A stretch of DNA of 64,000 nt, taken from NCBI GenBank assembly GCA_016218765.1, contig JACRCZ010000086.1:33981-97980 (forward strand). Direction: 5' to 3'. This document shows positions 8,486-16,380 of the stretch, piece after piece; position 1 is the stretch's first letter; the number at the start of each line of letters is the position of its first letter. The position numbers were made by a program, and so were the translations under genes. Source of the DNA: Deltaproteobacteria bacterium (GTDB lineage Bacteria; Myxococcota_A; Polyangia; DRWM01; JAAZOP01). The notes beneath the pieces are model-generated. The model was not told where the DNA came from, ran no database searches, and saw only the letters and a list, made by a program, of their open reading frames with translations.

Positions 8486-10093
8486 ATGAGACACCTGTTG
8501 TGGACCCTGATCGTCGTCCTTGCGGCCGCAGGCGCGTGCGAGTCGGGCGACACGCATCTCACGGGCACCCCGGACGCGGACGCGGACGCGACGGCGGACG
8601 CGACGGCGGATGCCGACGCGACGGCGGACGGGCCCGCCTGCGATCCTGCCTGCGGCCCCGGTTTCGTCTGCATCGACGGCGCCTGCGAGCCCGTCGCCGG
8701 CGACGCCGATGCCGACGCGGATGCGGACGCCGAGGCGGGAGCCGACGCGGATGCGGACGGAGACGCGGACGGGGGCCCCGACTGCCTCGCCTCGTGTCCC
8801 AACGATCCGGTCGCGGGACCGGCGGGAACGCCCTGCGCCGAGGCGGTCGATTGCGCCGACGGCTTCGAGTGCTTCCCGGAGCAGGTTGACGTGTACGACG
8901 GCGAGGCCTACGTCTACTGGGCCGGCGGGTACTGCGCGTCCTACGGCGCCGGAACCTCGGCCTGCGACCCCTACGACCCCCGCACCTGCCCCTCCGGTTC
9001 CGAGTGCATCTACATGGGCGCCGGACTGGGCGGCGACGCCTACGGTTGCATGGACCGCTGCTCCGCCGCCTCGCGCGAGGACGTTCCCTGGGAAGACAAC
9101 TGCGACTGCCGGAACGGCTACGCCTGCGACCTGTCTTCCGAGCTGTGCCTCTCCGGCTGCTCGAACGATCGCGAGTGCTGCGAGATCTGGGACGACAGCA
9201 ACGGCAACGGCGTGCGGAACACGGGCGAGGTCACCCTGCTCGGGCCCGAGCGCTGCACGGACGTTTGCGATCCATGCAGCTTCGCGTGCACGCTCGAAGG
9301 CTGCCCCGGCGGGGGTTGCGCGATGGGCGATCCCTGCGGGCACGACTCCGACTGCCCCGCCGACGCGCAGTGCTGGATCGATCCGAGCCTGGAGGGCGGG
9401 ATCTGCGTCCGTGTCCGCTGCGACCTCGTCGGCCGGGAGTGCCCCGCCGGCTCGGGCTGCGCCGATCTGGGCGGCGGCTGGAACCCGTACTACGTGTGCA
9501 TGACGCCCTGCACGCCCGGAACGCAGCCGGGCGACCCCGGCTACCCATGCCGCGACGTCGGACCCGCCGGGCCCTCCGCCGGCGACTTCGCCTGCCAGCC
9601 CACCGACCCCGGAGGCTGGTACGACGCCACGGACGCCGGCGGCTACTGCTACCCCGGCCACTTCCCCGGCGGCGACGGCCCCATCGGCTCCCCCTGCGCC
9701 GCCCACGAGGACTGCGTCTCGCCCTTCGGACTCGGCCTGTGCGCCGACTGGGAGGATCCGTCCTGGTGCACCGTGATGTGCAGCGAGGAATCGGCCGCCG
9801 GCGGCCTGTGCGAAACCGACCCGTCGGCGACGAGCGCCACGGGCGCCTGCTACTACCAGATCTGCGTGGCCGCCTGCGACACCCCCGCCGGACCGCTCGG
9901 CGCCAACGGCTGCTCCAACCCGGATCTCGCGTGCTACGATTCGCGACCGTTCGGCGCGTACCTCTACCTCGCCGACGGACGCACGCGCCCGCCCGGGATC
10001 TGCTATGCCGCCTGCACGTCCGACGCCGAGTGCGCTGCGTCCTGGGGCCCCGGCTACGCCTGCGACGACGCCTCCGGAACGTGCCAGCCCTGA
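8486..10093 (+). CDS. large Cys-rich exported protein with Asp/Ala repeat linker
   Basis: A 535-residue protein from ATG 8486, preceded by GAAGGGAGA. The lipoprotein-like signal ends A-A-G-A-C-E-S-G. Two low-complexity D-A-D-A tracts (about residues 29-50 and 71-95) flank a short Cys motif (C-D-P-A-C-G-P-G-F-V-C). The rest is Cys-rich, with many C-x(5-10)-C spacings, D-C-P-A-D-A-Q-C-type units and no catalytic motif. This layout is typical of myxobacterial secreted proteins of unknown role. It ends 4 bp before the convergent CNB gene. Confidence 0.78.
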   Translation: MRHLLWTLIVVLAAAGACESGDTHLTGTPDADADATADATADADATADGPACDPACGPGFVCIDGACEPVAGDADADADADAEAGADADADGDADGGPDCLASCPNDPVAGPAGTPCAEAVDCADGFECFPEQVDVYDGEAYVYWAGGYCASYGAGTSACDPYDPRTCPSGSECIYMGAGLGGDAYGCMDRCSAASREDVPWEDNCDCRNGYACDLSSELCLSGCSNDRECCEIWDDSNGNGVRNTGEVTLLGPERCTDVCDPCSFACTLEGCPGGGCAMGDPCGHDSDCPADAQCWIDPSLEGGICVRVRCDLVGRECPAGSGCADLGGGWNPYYVCMTPCTPGTQPGDPGYPCRDVGPAGPSAGDFACQPTDPGGWYDATDAGGYCYPGHFPGGDGPIGSPCAAHEDCVSPFGLGLCADWEDPSWCTVMCSEESAAGGLCETDPSATSATGACYYQICVAACDTPAGPLGANGCSNPDLACYDSRPFGAYLYLADGRTRPPGICYAACTSDAECAASWGPGYACDDASGTCQP

Positions 10094-10096
10094 GCG

Positions 10097-10561
10097 CTAC
10101 GCCCCCAGGTTCTCCACGATCCCCTGCAGCGCCTTGAGCAAGCGCAGGTAGCGCGCGTAGTAGGCTCGCACCATGGCGCCGTGGAACGCGCTCCCCGCGA
10201 CCGGGTTCGCCCGCAACAGCGCCTGGAACGGCTCGACCTCGATCGCCAGCAGGACGACGTCGGTCTCCGCCGACGCGGTCGCCGTGTAGCGTTCGAAGCC
10301 GAGCACCGGCGAGAGCCCGAACAGCTCGCCCTTCGCGAGCTTCCCCAGGGAGAAGCCGGTACCCTCCGCCGCGCCGGGCAGTGCGAGCCGCACGTCGCCC
10401 GAGAGCACGACGAAGAAGTGGCTCGTGAGCGTGTCCTTCCGGTAGATGACCTCCCCCTTCCGGAAGCGCTTCTCCGACGAGACGTTGGAGAGTCGCACCA
10501 CCTCCTCCGGCGTCAGCAAGGTGAACAGTTCGTGACCGGTCAAGATCCCCTTGACGTCCAT
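10097..10561 (-). CDS. cyclic nucleotide-binding domain protein without DNA-binding domain
   Basis: A 154-residue protein from ATG 10561, with GGAGG eight bases upstream. It is a single CNB (cNMP-binding) beta-roll: R-K-G-E-V-I-Y near residue 34, a hydrophobic F-F-V-V-L-S-G-D-V-R strand, and a phosphate-cassette region G-E-L-F-G-L-S. The usual R-x-A after the cassette is not evident. The C-terminal helix (A-Y-Y-A-R-Y-L-R-L-L) ends the protein, and there is no winged helix as in CRP. It lies 50 bp downstream of the flavoprotein gene, in the same direction, and is probably its operon partner under the sigma-54 promoter at 12343. May sense a cyclic nucleotide or act as a docking module. Confidence 0.82.
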   Translation of the reverse strand: MDVKGILTGHELFTLLTPEEVVRLSNVSSEKRFRKGEVIYRKDTLTSHFFVVLSGDVRLALPGAAEGTGFSLGKLAKGELFGLSPVLGFERYTATASAETDVVLLAIEVEPFQALLRANPVAGSAFHGAMVRAYYARYLRLLKALQGIVENLGA

Positions 10562-10611
10562 CGCTCTTCCTCCCTTCCCGGAGGGGCGCGCCGTCGCGGC
10601 CCCTCCATCAC

Positions 10612-12306
10612 CTACGCCATCTCCAGGAACCCGCTCGGACACTCGTCCGCGCACTTGCGGCAGCCGTCGCAGATCGCGTGATGGACCGCGAAGTACGCCT
10701 CGCCCGGCCGCGGCTGCGCCTGGCGCGTGAAACAGCCCGGCGTGCAGTACATCCAGCATTTCTCGCAGCCGAAGCAGAGACCGCACGAGAGGCACCGCCC
10801 TGCCTCGTAGACGCACTGCTGGCGCGAAATCCCCTGGTCGGTCTCCGCCGAGAGGTTGGAGAGCCGCTCCTCCACCGTGAGCAGGTGGCGGGACGACCGC
10901 GCCCGCGCCTCGTAGTGCTGCAGCTTCACCCGCCCCGTGCTCACCGGCCGGCGCACCGGCGCGGCCGGGGGCGCCACGCCCCGCAGGTGCGCGTCGATGC
11001 TCTCGGCCGCGCGCCGGCCGTGGCCGATCGAGGCGGCGGCGCTGCCGAGCGCCACGTTGTCGCCGCCGGACCAGACCCCATCCACACCGGTCCGGCCCCA
11101 CTCGTCCACTCGCATCCAGCCCGATGTCTCGTCGAACCCCCCAAGACCCTCCCAGTCCGGTACCTGGCTCACCGCCGCGATTACCGTCGTCGCCTCGACG
11201 CGCGAGGTCGTCCCCGCCACGGGACGCGGCAGGCGAAGCCCCGCGGCGTCCGGAGGCGCCAGCTCGGCGCGCGCCAGATCCACCGCGACCACCCGGCCGC
11301 GCTCGTCCCGCACGATCGATGCCGCCGTCGCCTCGCGACACACCTCGATCCCCTGCCGGACCAGATCCGACAGATCCTCCTCCCCTTCGGCCCGCGCCCG
11401 TACCAGTCGGACCACGAGGCCCTCGATGCGCGCCGCACGCCCGAGGCGATGGGCCACCAGCGCGGCGTCGACGGCCGTCTCCCCGTCCCCGAGCACGACG
11501 ACCCGCGGGCCCAGGGGCACGGGCCCGGGGCCGTTCGCCTGCCGCAGGAACTCGATGCCCGTCATGACGTCCGGCCCGTCCTCGCCGGGGAGGCCGGGCC
11601 GGCGGCCCCGGTGCGCGCCGATGCCGACGAACACCGCGTCGTGGGCGGCCCGCAGGTGGTCCATCGTCACGCCGTTGCCGACCCGCTGCCCGCAGCGGAT
11701 CTCCACGTCCAGCCCCCGAAGCCGCGCCAGCTCCGCGTCCAACACCCCGCGCGTCAGACGGTGCGACGGCACCCCGTACCGGAGCATCCCCCCGGCCTGC
11801 GGGAGGTTCTCGAAAACCGTGACCCCGTGTCCCCGACGCGCCAGATGGTACGCGCACGACAACCCGCTCGGCCCCGCACCCACCACCGCCACCCGACGCC
11901 CCGACGGCAAGACCCCGTCCGCGCGCGAGAGCGCCAGACCCCGTCCGATCCCCCAGTCGCCCACGAATCTCTCGAACGCGGCCACCGCCACGGGCGCGTC
12001 CTTCTCCCCGCGATTGCACCGGTCCTCGCACGGGTGCGGACAGATCCTCCCCGTCACGGCCGCCAACGGATTCGCCGCCGCGACGACCCGCCACGCCTCG
12101 TCCAACGCCTCCCTCTCCCCCAGACCGAAGTGTTCCCGCCGCGCCACCAGCGCCATCGCCCGCCGCACGTCCGTCCCGATCGGACACGCGTCGGCGCACG
12201 GCGCCGGCTTCTCCTCCTGCCGAGGCCTCAGCGACGACGTGTGGCCCGCCAGCCCCGACCACCCACTGACGACCCCGCGCCTCTTCTTGACGACCTTGAC
12301 TTCCAC
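10612..12306 (-). CDS. GltD/DsrL-like NAD(P)H flavoprotein with two ferredoxin-type regions
   Basis: A 564-residue FAD/iron-sulfur oxidoreductase. The N-terminal region has C-A-D-A-C-P-I-G and later C-P-H-P-C-E-D-R-C, the cysteine set that holds 4Fe-4S clusters in GltD and related reductases. The FAD site is V-V-G-A-G-P-S-G-L near residue 140 and the NAD(P) site V-V-L-G-D-G-E-T-A near 280. The C-terminus adds C-L-S-C-G-L-C-F-G-C-E-K-C and C-D-G-C-R-K-C-A-D-E-C-P, as in DsrL-type proteins. GTG 12306 is preferred over GTG 12327, because GGAGG lies 6 bases upstream and the sigma-54 start site would fall near 12332. Probably passes electrons between NAD(P)H and an unknown partner. Confidence 0.85.
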   Translation of the reverse strand: MEVKVVKKRRGVVSGWSGLAGHTSSLRPRQEEKPAPCADACPIGTDVRRAMALVARREHFGLGEREALDEAWRVVAAANPLAAVTGRICPHPCEDRCNRGEKDAPVAVAAFERFVGDWGIGRGLALSRADGVLPSGRRVAVVGAGPSGLSCAYHLARRGHGVTVFENLPQAGGMLRYGVPSHRLTRGVLDAELARLRGLDVEIRCGQRVGNGVTMDHLRAAHDAVFVGIGAHRGRRPGLPGEDGPDVMTGIEFLRQANGPGPVPLGPRVVVLGDGETAVDAALVAHRLGRAARIEGLVVRLVRARAEGEEDLSDLVRQGIEVCREATAASIVRDERGRVVAVDLARAELAPPDAAGLRLPRPVAGTTSRVEATTVIAAVSQVPDWEGLGGFDETSGWMRVDEWGRTGVDGVWSGGDNVALGSAAASIGHGRRAAESIDAHLRGVAPPAAPVRRPVSTGRVKLQHYEARARSSRHLLTVEERLSNLSAETDQGISRQQCVYEAGRCLSCGLCFGCEKCWMYCTPGCFTRQAQPRPGEAYFAVHHAICDGCRKCADECPSGFLEMA

Positions 12307-12342
12307 CACCGACCTCCACCATCCCACCCAAACCTACCTGTG

Positions 12343-12358
12343 AGCGGAAGTCGTGCCA
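12343..12358 (-). promoter_or_regulatory. sigma-54 (-24/-12) promoter of the flavoprotein/CNB operon
   Basis: The minus strand reads TGGCACGACTTCCGCT. The invariant GG and GC are separated by 10 bases, and the first seven bases match the -24 consensus TGGCACG exactly. Transcription would start near 12332, giving a leader of about 25 nt to GTG 12306. The gene on the other side encodes a sigma-54 activator. Confidence 0.85.
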
Positions 12359-12406
12359 GAAACGAAAACAAAGTAAATTCAACAATATCAATCGCGACAG
12401 ACTGAT

Positions 12407-12424
12407 ACCGTTGCATTACACGGT
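12407..12424. promoter_or_regulatory. candidate activator-binding palindrome 1 (ACCGT-N8-ACGGT)
   Basis: An inverted repeat with 5-bp arms and an 8-bp spacer, centred about 84 bp upstream of the predicted sigma-54 start site. It has the same architecture as the palindrome at 12439-12458, 33 bp away centre to centre (about three helical turns), as expected for paired enhancer sites. Confidence 0.7.
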
Positions 12425-12438
12425 TCTATTTCACGGAT

Positions 12439-12458
12439 AACCGTGTTATACGACGGTT
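12439..12458. promoter_or_regulatory. candidate activator-binding palindrome 2 (AACCGT-N8-ACGGTT)
   Basis: A perfect 6-bp-arm inverted repeat with an 8-bp spacer, ending directly at the ATG of the sigma-54 activator gene. Binding here could both activate the flavoprotein operon and repress the activator gene itself. No Shine-Dalgarno is visible between it and the ATG. Confidence 0.7.
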
Positions 12459-14081
12459 ATGAAAGAACAGGATGTGTGGCGTGCGCTGTCGCGGTTCCCG
12501 GATCTGGAGCGGTCGCTGCCCGGGACGCTCGAGGTCCTCGCGTCGGCGGTTCCGATCGAGGCGGTCGTGGTCGTGACGCTGGAGTTCGAATCGATGGGTC
12601 CGCGGCGAGTCGCGGACGCCCGGCTGCCCGGGGTTGCCGCCCATGCCTGGGCGGCTCCACCTCGTTCCTGGGACGCCGTGCAGGCCGACCGGCTGCGCGG
12701 GTGGCATCGGGCGCGCGTGGTGCGTCGTGGCGATCCCGCGCACGATCAAGTCCTGCGTCTCTTGTGGCCGGAGTCGGGGGTCCGGGATCTTGTCGCGGTG
12801 CCGTTGCGGGACGACGGGCAGGGAGCCGGGGTCGCGTTGCTTGTGGCCGGCGGAGGTTTCTCACCCGACCACGAGGCGCGGTGCGCCGCGCTGCTTGATC
12901 CGCTGGGTCCCGCCTATGCCACCGATCGGCGCTTCCACGAGCTGAACCGCCTGCGCGAAACGCTCGAGGCCGACAAGCGCGCGCTGCTGACGCGGCTGGA
13001 TCGGCAGGACATCGTCGAGGAGGTCGTCGGAGCGGATGCCGGGTTGGCGCCGGTGATGGAGAAGGTCGGGCAGGTGGCGCCGACCGACGTCCCCGTGTTG
13101 ATCTTCGGCGAGACCGGCGCGGGGAAGGAGGTGGTGGCCCGTGCGGTCCACGCCCGTTCCCGCCGGGCCCGCGGCCCGATGCTGCGCGTCAACTGCGGTG
13201 CCATTCCGTCCGGCCTGGTGGACTCGGAGCTGTTCGGGCACGAGCGCGGCAGCTTCACGGGGGCGGTGGCGTCGCGGCCCGGGTGGTTCGAGCGTGCCGA
13301 CGGCGGGACGCTGTTCCTGGACGAGGTGGCCGAGCTGCCGCTGGACGCGCAGGTGCGGCTCCTGCGCATCCTGCAGGACGGGGTGCTGGAGCGCGTCGGC
13401 GGGACGCGCCCGATCCACGTCGATGTCCGCATCGTGGCCGCCACGCACCGCAACCTGGAGGACATGGCCCGCGAGGGGCGCTTCCGCCAGGATCTGTGGT
13501 ACCGGCTGAGCGTCTTCCCCGTCTATCTGCCGCCGTTGCGCGAGCGCCCGCGCGACATTCCGGAGCTGGCCGCGCACTTCGCCGCCCGGGCCGGCAAGCG
13601 CCTGGGCGGAGTCGCCCTCGTCCCGTCCGCCGCCGACCTCGAGCTCCTCCTCGCCTACGACTGGCCGGGCAACGTGCGCGAGCTGGCCGCCGTGATCGAG
13701 CGCGCCGCCATCCTCGGCGACGGCAAGTCGCTCGACATCCCCAAGGCGCTGGGAACCCGCCCGCCGCGACCTTCGATCCCGCCGCCGGCCCCGGTCGCCA
13801 TCCCGGCCTCGTCGCGCCTGCCGGAAGCTTCTGCCCCGTTGTCTTCTCAGCGTTCCTCTCAGTGCCCTCAGCGTCTCAGCGGTGAAGTCGGTCTCAGCGC
13901 CCTCCCCTCCCTCGACGACGCGATCCGCGAACACATCTCCAGCGCCCTCTCCCTCACCCGCGGCCGCATCGAAGGACGCGGCGGCGCCGCCGAGATCCTC
14001 GCCGTCAACCCCCACACCTTGCGGTCCAGGATGCGTCGCCTCGGCCTGCGCTGGGCCCGCTTCCGCGAGTCCACCGGCTAG
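12459..14081 (+). CDS. sigma-54-dependent transcriptional activator, GAF-AAA+-Fis type
   Basis: A 540-residue enhancer-binding protein. Residues 1-155 look like a GAF-type sensory domain, and a short helical linker follows. The AAA+ domain has Walker A G-E-T-G-A-G-K-E (217-224), the sigma-54 contact loop G-S-F-T-G-A (264-269, Ser where Ala is usual), and Walker B L-F-L-D-E (285-289). A Fis-type helix-turn-helix is at the C-terminus (G-A-A-E-I-L-A-V-N-P-H-T-L-R-S). The linker between AAA+ and Fis contains an in-frame copy of the CTCAGCG repeat (residues about 462-484). There is no receiver domain, so it probably senses a ligand or redox state directly, as NorR and FhlA do. It diverges from the flavoprotein/CNB operon, its likely target. 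Confidence 0.9.
   Translation: MKEQDVWRALSRFPDLERSLPGTLEVLASAVPIEAVVVVTLEFESMGPRRVADARLPGVAAHAWAAPPRSWDAVQADRLRGWHRARVVRRGDPAHDQVLRLLWPESGVRDLVAVPLRDDGQGAGVALLVAGGGFSPDHEARCAALLDPLGPAYATDRRFHELNRLRETLEADKRALLTRLDRQDIVEEVVGADAGLAPVMEKVGQVAPTDVPVLIFGETGAGKEVVARAVHARSRRARGPMLRVNCGAIPSGLVDSELFGHERGSFTGAVASRPGWFERADGGTLFLDEVAELPLDAQVRLLRILQDGVLERVGGTRPIHVDVRIVAATHRNLEDMAREGRFRQDLWYRLSVFPVYLPPLRERPRDIPELAAHFAARAGKRLGGVALVPSAADLELLLAYDWPGNVRELAAVIERAAILGDGKSLDIPKALGTRPPRPSIPPPAPVAIPASSRLPEASAPLSSQRSSQCPQRLSGEVGLSALPSLDDAIREHISSALSLTRGRIEGRGGAAEILAVNPHTLRSRMRRLGLRWARFRESTG
13844..13910 (+). repeat. CTCAGCG-type repeat copy c, inside a coding region
   Basis: Reads TTCTCAGCGTTCCTCTCAG, then TGCCCTCAGCGTCTCAGCGG, TGAAGTC and a C/T-rich end. 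It closely matches the intergenic copy at 33718. It lies in frame within the activator gene, encoding S-Q-R-S-S-Q-C-P-Q-R-L-S. Confidence 0.85.
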
Positions 14082-14100
14082 CGCCCGCCTCCCCGCCCGC

Positions 14101-14481
14101 TCACTCTTCGTCCAGGAACTCCCGCACGGCGGGATTCGCCTTGCGGATGCGCCGGATCATCGCGTCCTCGTGCTGCAGCCGTCGCAGCGCGCGGGCGATC
14201 ATGTAGATGCTGAGGGCGACGAGCCCCGCGCACAGCACGCCGAGCGGCACGAGGAACTGGAGGTTGTCCAGCCAGGAGTAGAAGCGCGACATCGTCACCA
14301 GGACCGTGGCCAGCGACATCGGGATGACCGCGATCGCGATGCCCGTCCGCAGGGCCGCCAGCGACGTGCGCTTCTCCGCCAGGATGAGCTGCACCTCGCC
14401 GAAGATGACCGCACTCGGGATCTCCGGACACTCACCCGACTTCGCGCGCTCACCCGCCATCGCTGCCGCGCCGTCCGCCAT
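14101..14481 (-). CDS. small membrane protein, DUF202-like
   Basis: 126 residues from ATG 14481 (GTG 14490 is an alternative; neither has a clear Shine-Dalgarno). Two hydrophobic segments are visible, about residues 44-66 and 72-94. They follow a conserved-looking L-A-E-K-R-T-S-L-A-A-L-R-T-G block, the pattern seen in DUF202/YidH-type inner-membrane proteins. The C-terminal tail is charged and cytoplasmic in appearance. It is convergent with the sigma-54 activator gene, 19 bp away. Function unknown. Confidence 0.72.
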   Translation of the reverse strand: MADGAAAMAGERAKSGECPEIPSAVIFGEVQLILAEKRTSLAALRTGIAIAVIPMSLATVLVTMSRFYSWLDNLQFLVPLGVLCAGLVALSIYMIARALRRLQHEDAMIRRIRKANPAVREFLDEE

Positions 14482-14515
14482 CGGAACCACAACGTAACCG
14501 CGAGCGGGCCTCCCG

Positions 14516-16225
14516 TCACTCCGTCGGGATCTCCGAGATCGGCTCCCACAGATCGCAGGCTTCCGTGTGCAGACCGGCCCCGGTCACGGCCTCCGGCGCG
14601 ATCTCCAGGTACGGATCCGTCGCCGTCTCGTACACCGGCCACGACGGGCCGCCCGTGCCGTTCGGGTCGCCCGTCGCCGCGAAGCGCGTCCACCACCCGC
14701 CCAGCGCGTCCTCCACCAGCCGATCGTCGTCGGTCAGCAGCACCGCGAGCAGCGTCGATTCCGCCGTGCGGAAGAGGTAGAAGTTCTCGATGCCGTGGAA
14801 GGCCCCGAGCGAGGCGCCCAGGTCGCCCGGGACGCGGTGCGTGAAGTAGTACCGCCGTACCGGCTCCGTCTGACCCTCCACCAACGCCCGCGAGATCATC
14901 CTCGCCTGGCAGGTGAACTGCCCGTCGCCCAGCGCCTGGATGTAGGCGGCCCGCGCGCTCTCCGGCGTCGTCCCGGGCGGGTACAGCTCGGCGAGCCGCG
15001 CCGGCAGCGGGTCGGCGAACCGCTCGAAGAACGCCGTCACCTCCGCCGGCGTCACCGAGCCCTCCGGCACCATCAGCGAGACCTCGTCGGAGTTCGTCCC
15101 GATGATCACCGGCACGTGGTTGTGCGTCCCGGCCCGGAAGCTCTCCACCGGTGCCGACGGCAACACCCACCCGTCGACGTACGGGATGAACTTGAGGTTC
15201 GTGATCCCGTCCAGCTCCGGCGACTCGATCGGGCCCAGCAGCGCCGCCCCGTCGAGCGCGCGCAGACAGGTCGCCCGACCCGCCGCGTCCGCGCAGCCCA
15301 CGGCCGTCGCCCACTCCTCCGACCGCGCCTGCGCCTCGGCCTCCGTCAGCACGATGCAGCCGCCGCTCTGGATCAGCGCCGCGTCGAACAGCCCGGCCGC
15401 CAGCGGCGAGGCCACGAGCATGCACACGTCCAGGCCGCCCGCGGACTGCCCGAAGACCAGCACCCGCTCCGGATCCCCGCCGAAGGCCTCGATGTTCCGC
15501 CGCACCCAGCGCAGCGCGTGCGTCTGGTCCAGGAGCCCGTAGTTCCCCGCATGCCCGTCGGCATCCTCCAGCGACGGATCCGCGAGGAAGCCGAACAGCC
15601 CGAGCCGGTACTGGATCGATACGACCACCACGTCCTCGGTCTGGGACAGGAACCGTCCCTCGTACATCAGCGCGCCCATCGCCTCGTCCCGCGCCGAGCC
15701 CTGCTGGTTGCCGCCGCCGTGGATGAACACCAGCACCGGGCGGGCGGCGTCGTCGATGTCCGGCGTCCACACGTTGAGCGACAGGCAGTCCTCGCTGCCC
15801 AGGTCCTCCATCGTCGGCGGCGAGGCGGTGATGTCGTACGAGCGTTGCAGGCACGCCTCGCCCCACTCGATGGCCGGCCGCGCCCCCTCCCAGCAATCGG
15901 GATCCTGCGGTGCCCGCCACCGCAGCTCGCCCACCGGCGGGCGCGCGTAGGGCACGCCCAGGAACTCGAGCCCGCCCCCTTCCGAGTCGGCGCCCTGCAC
16001 GGCGCCGAACTCCGTCACGGCGATGCCGTGCCCTCCCGGAACGTCCACCGGGCAGGCTGCGTCCGCGGCCTCGCCGTCCCCGCCGTCGGCGACGTCCGCG
16101 TCTCCGCCGTCCGGCCCCGACGTCGAATCGTCGCCGCAGCCCCACATCCCCAGCCCGGCCGCCGCCAGCGCCGCCACCCGCCATCCGCCGAACCCCACCT
16201 CGCCATCCACCGTTCGCTTCGTCAT
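14516..16225 (-). CDS. type B carboxylesterase, exported lipoprotein
   Basis: A 569-residue protein with a lipoprotein signal (L-G-M-W-G-C-G-D-D) and an Asp/Gly/Ala-rich linker to about residue 55. A full carboxylesterase/lipase type B domain follows. Family marks are F-L-G-V-P-Y-A-R-P-P-V-G, E-D-C-L-S-L-N-V-W, the oxyanion-hole H-G-G-G, the nucleophile elbow G-Q-S-A-G-G, and a C-terminal F-H-G-I-E-N-F with the catalytic His. It should hydrolyse carboxylic esters at the cell surface; the substrate cannot be told. It diverges from the peptide deformylase homologue at 16381. Confidence 0.9.
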   Translation of the reverse strand: MTKRTVDGEVGFGGWRVAALAAAGLGMWGCGDDSTSGPDGGDADVADGGDGEAADAACPVDVPGGHGIAVTEFGAVQGADSEGGGLEFLGVPYARPPVGELRWRAPQDPDCWEGARPAIEWGEACLQRSYDITASPPTMEDLGSEDCLSLNVWTPDIDDAARPVLVFIHGGGNQQGSARDEAMGALMYEGRFLSQTEDVVVVSIQYRLGLFGFLADPSLEDADGHAGNYGLLDQTHALRWVRRNIEAFGGDPERVLVFGQSAGGLDVCMLVASPLAAGLFDAALIQSGGCIVLTEAEAQARSEEWATAVGCADAAGRATCLRALDGAALLGPIESPELDGITNLKFIPYVDGWVLPSAPVESFRAGTHNHVPVIIGTNSDEVSLMVPEGSVTPAEVTAFFERFADPLPARLAELYPPGTTPESARAAYIQALGDGQFTCQARMISRALVEGQTEPVRRYYFTHRVPGDLGASLGAFHGIENFYLFRTAESTLLAVLLTDDDRLVEDALGGWWTRFAATGDPNGTGGPSWPVYETATDPYLEIAPEAVTGAGLHTEACDLWEPISEIPTE

Positions 16226-16380
16226 CTTCGTCGCTCCTCACTCGCCGGTCCGCACCTGCGTTCCCGCACCCCCCGGTTCTGGACACGCGATACGCCGCGC
16301 AACCTACCACGGATGACGCGCCTCGCCCACCGTTCGCCATCCACTTGCCCCCCGCCAGCCGGTTGTGCTGCACTGCCGTC

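Noticed and set aside
12407..12458. NorR-type operator (GTCA-N3-TGAC)
   Set aside because: The palindromes are ACCGT-N8-ACGGT, unlike the NorR half-sites, so no nitric-oxide role is claimed from the DNA.
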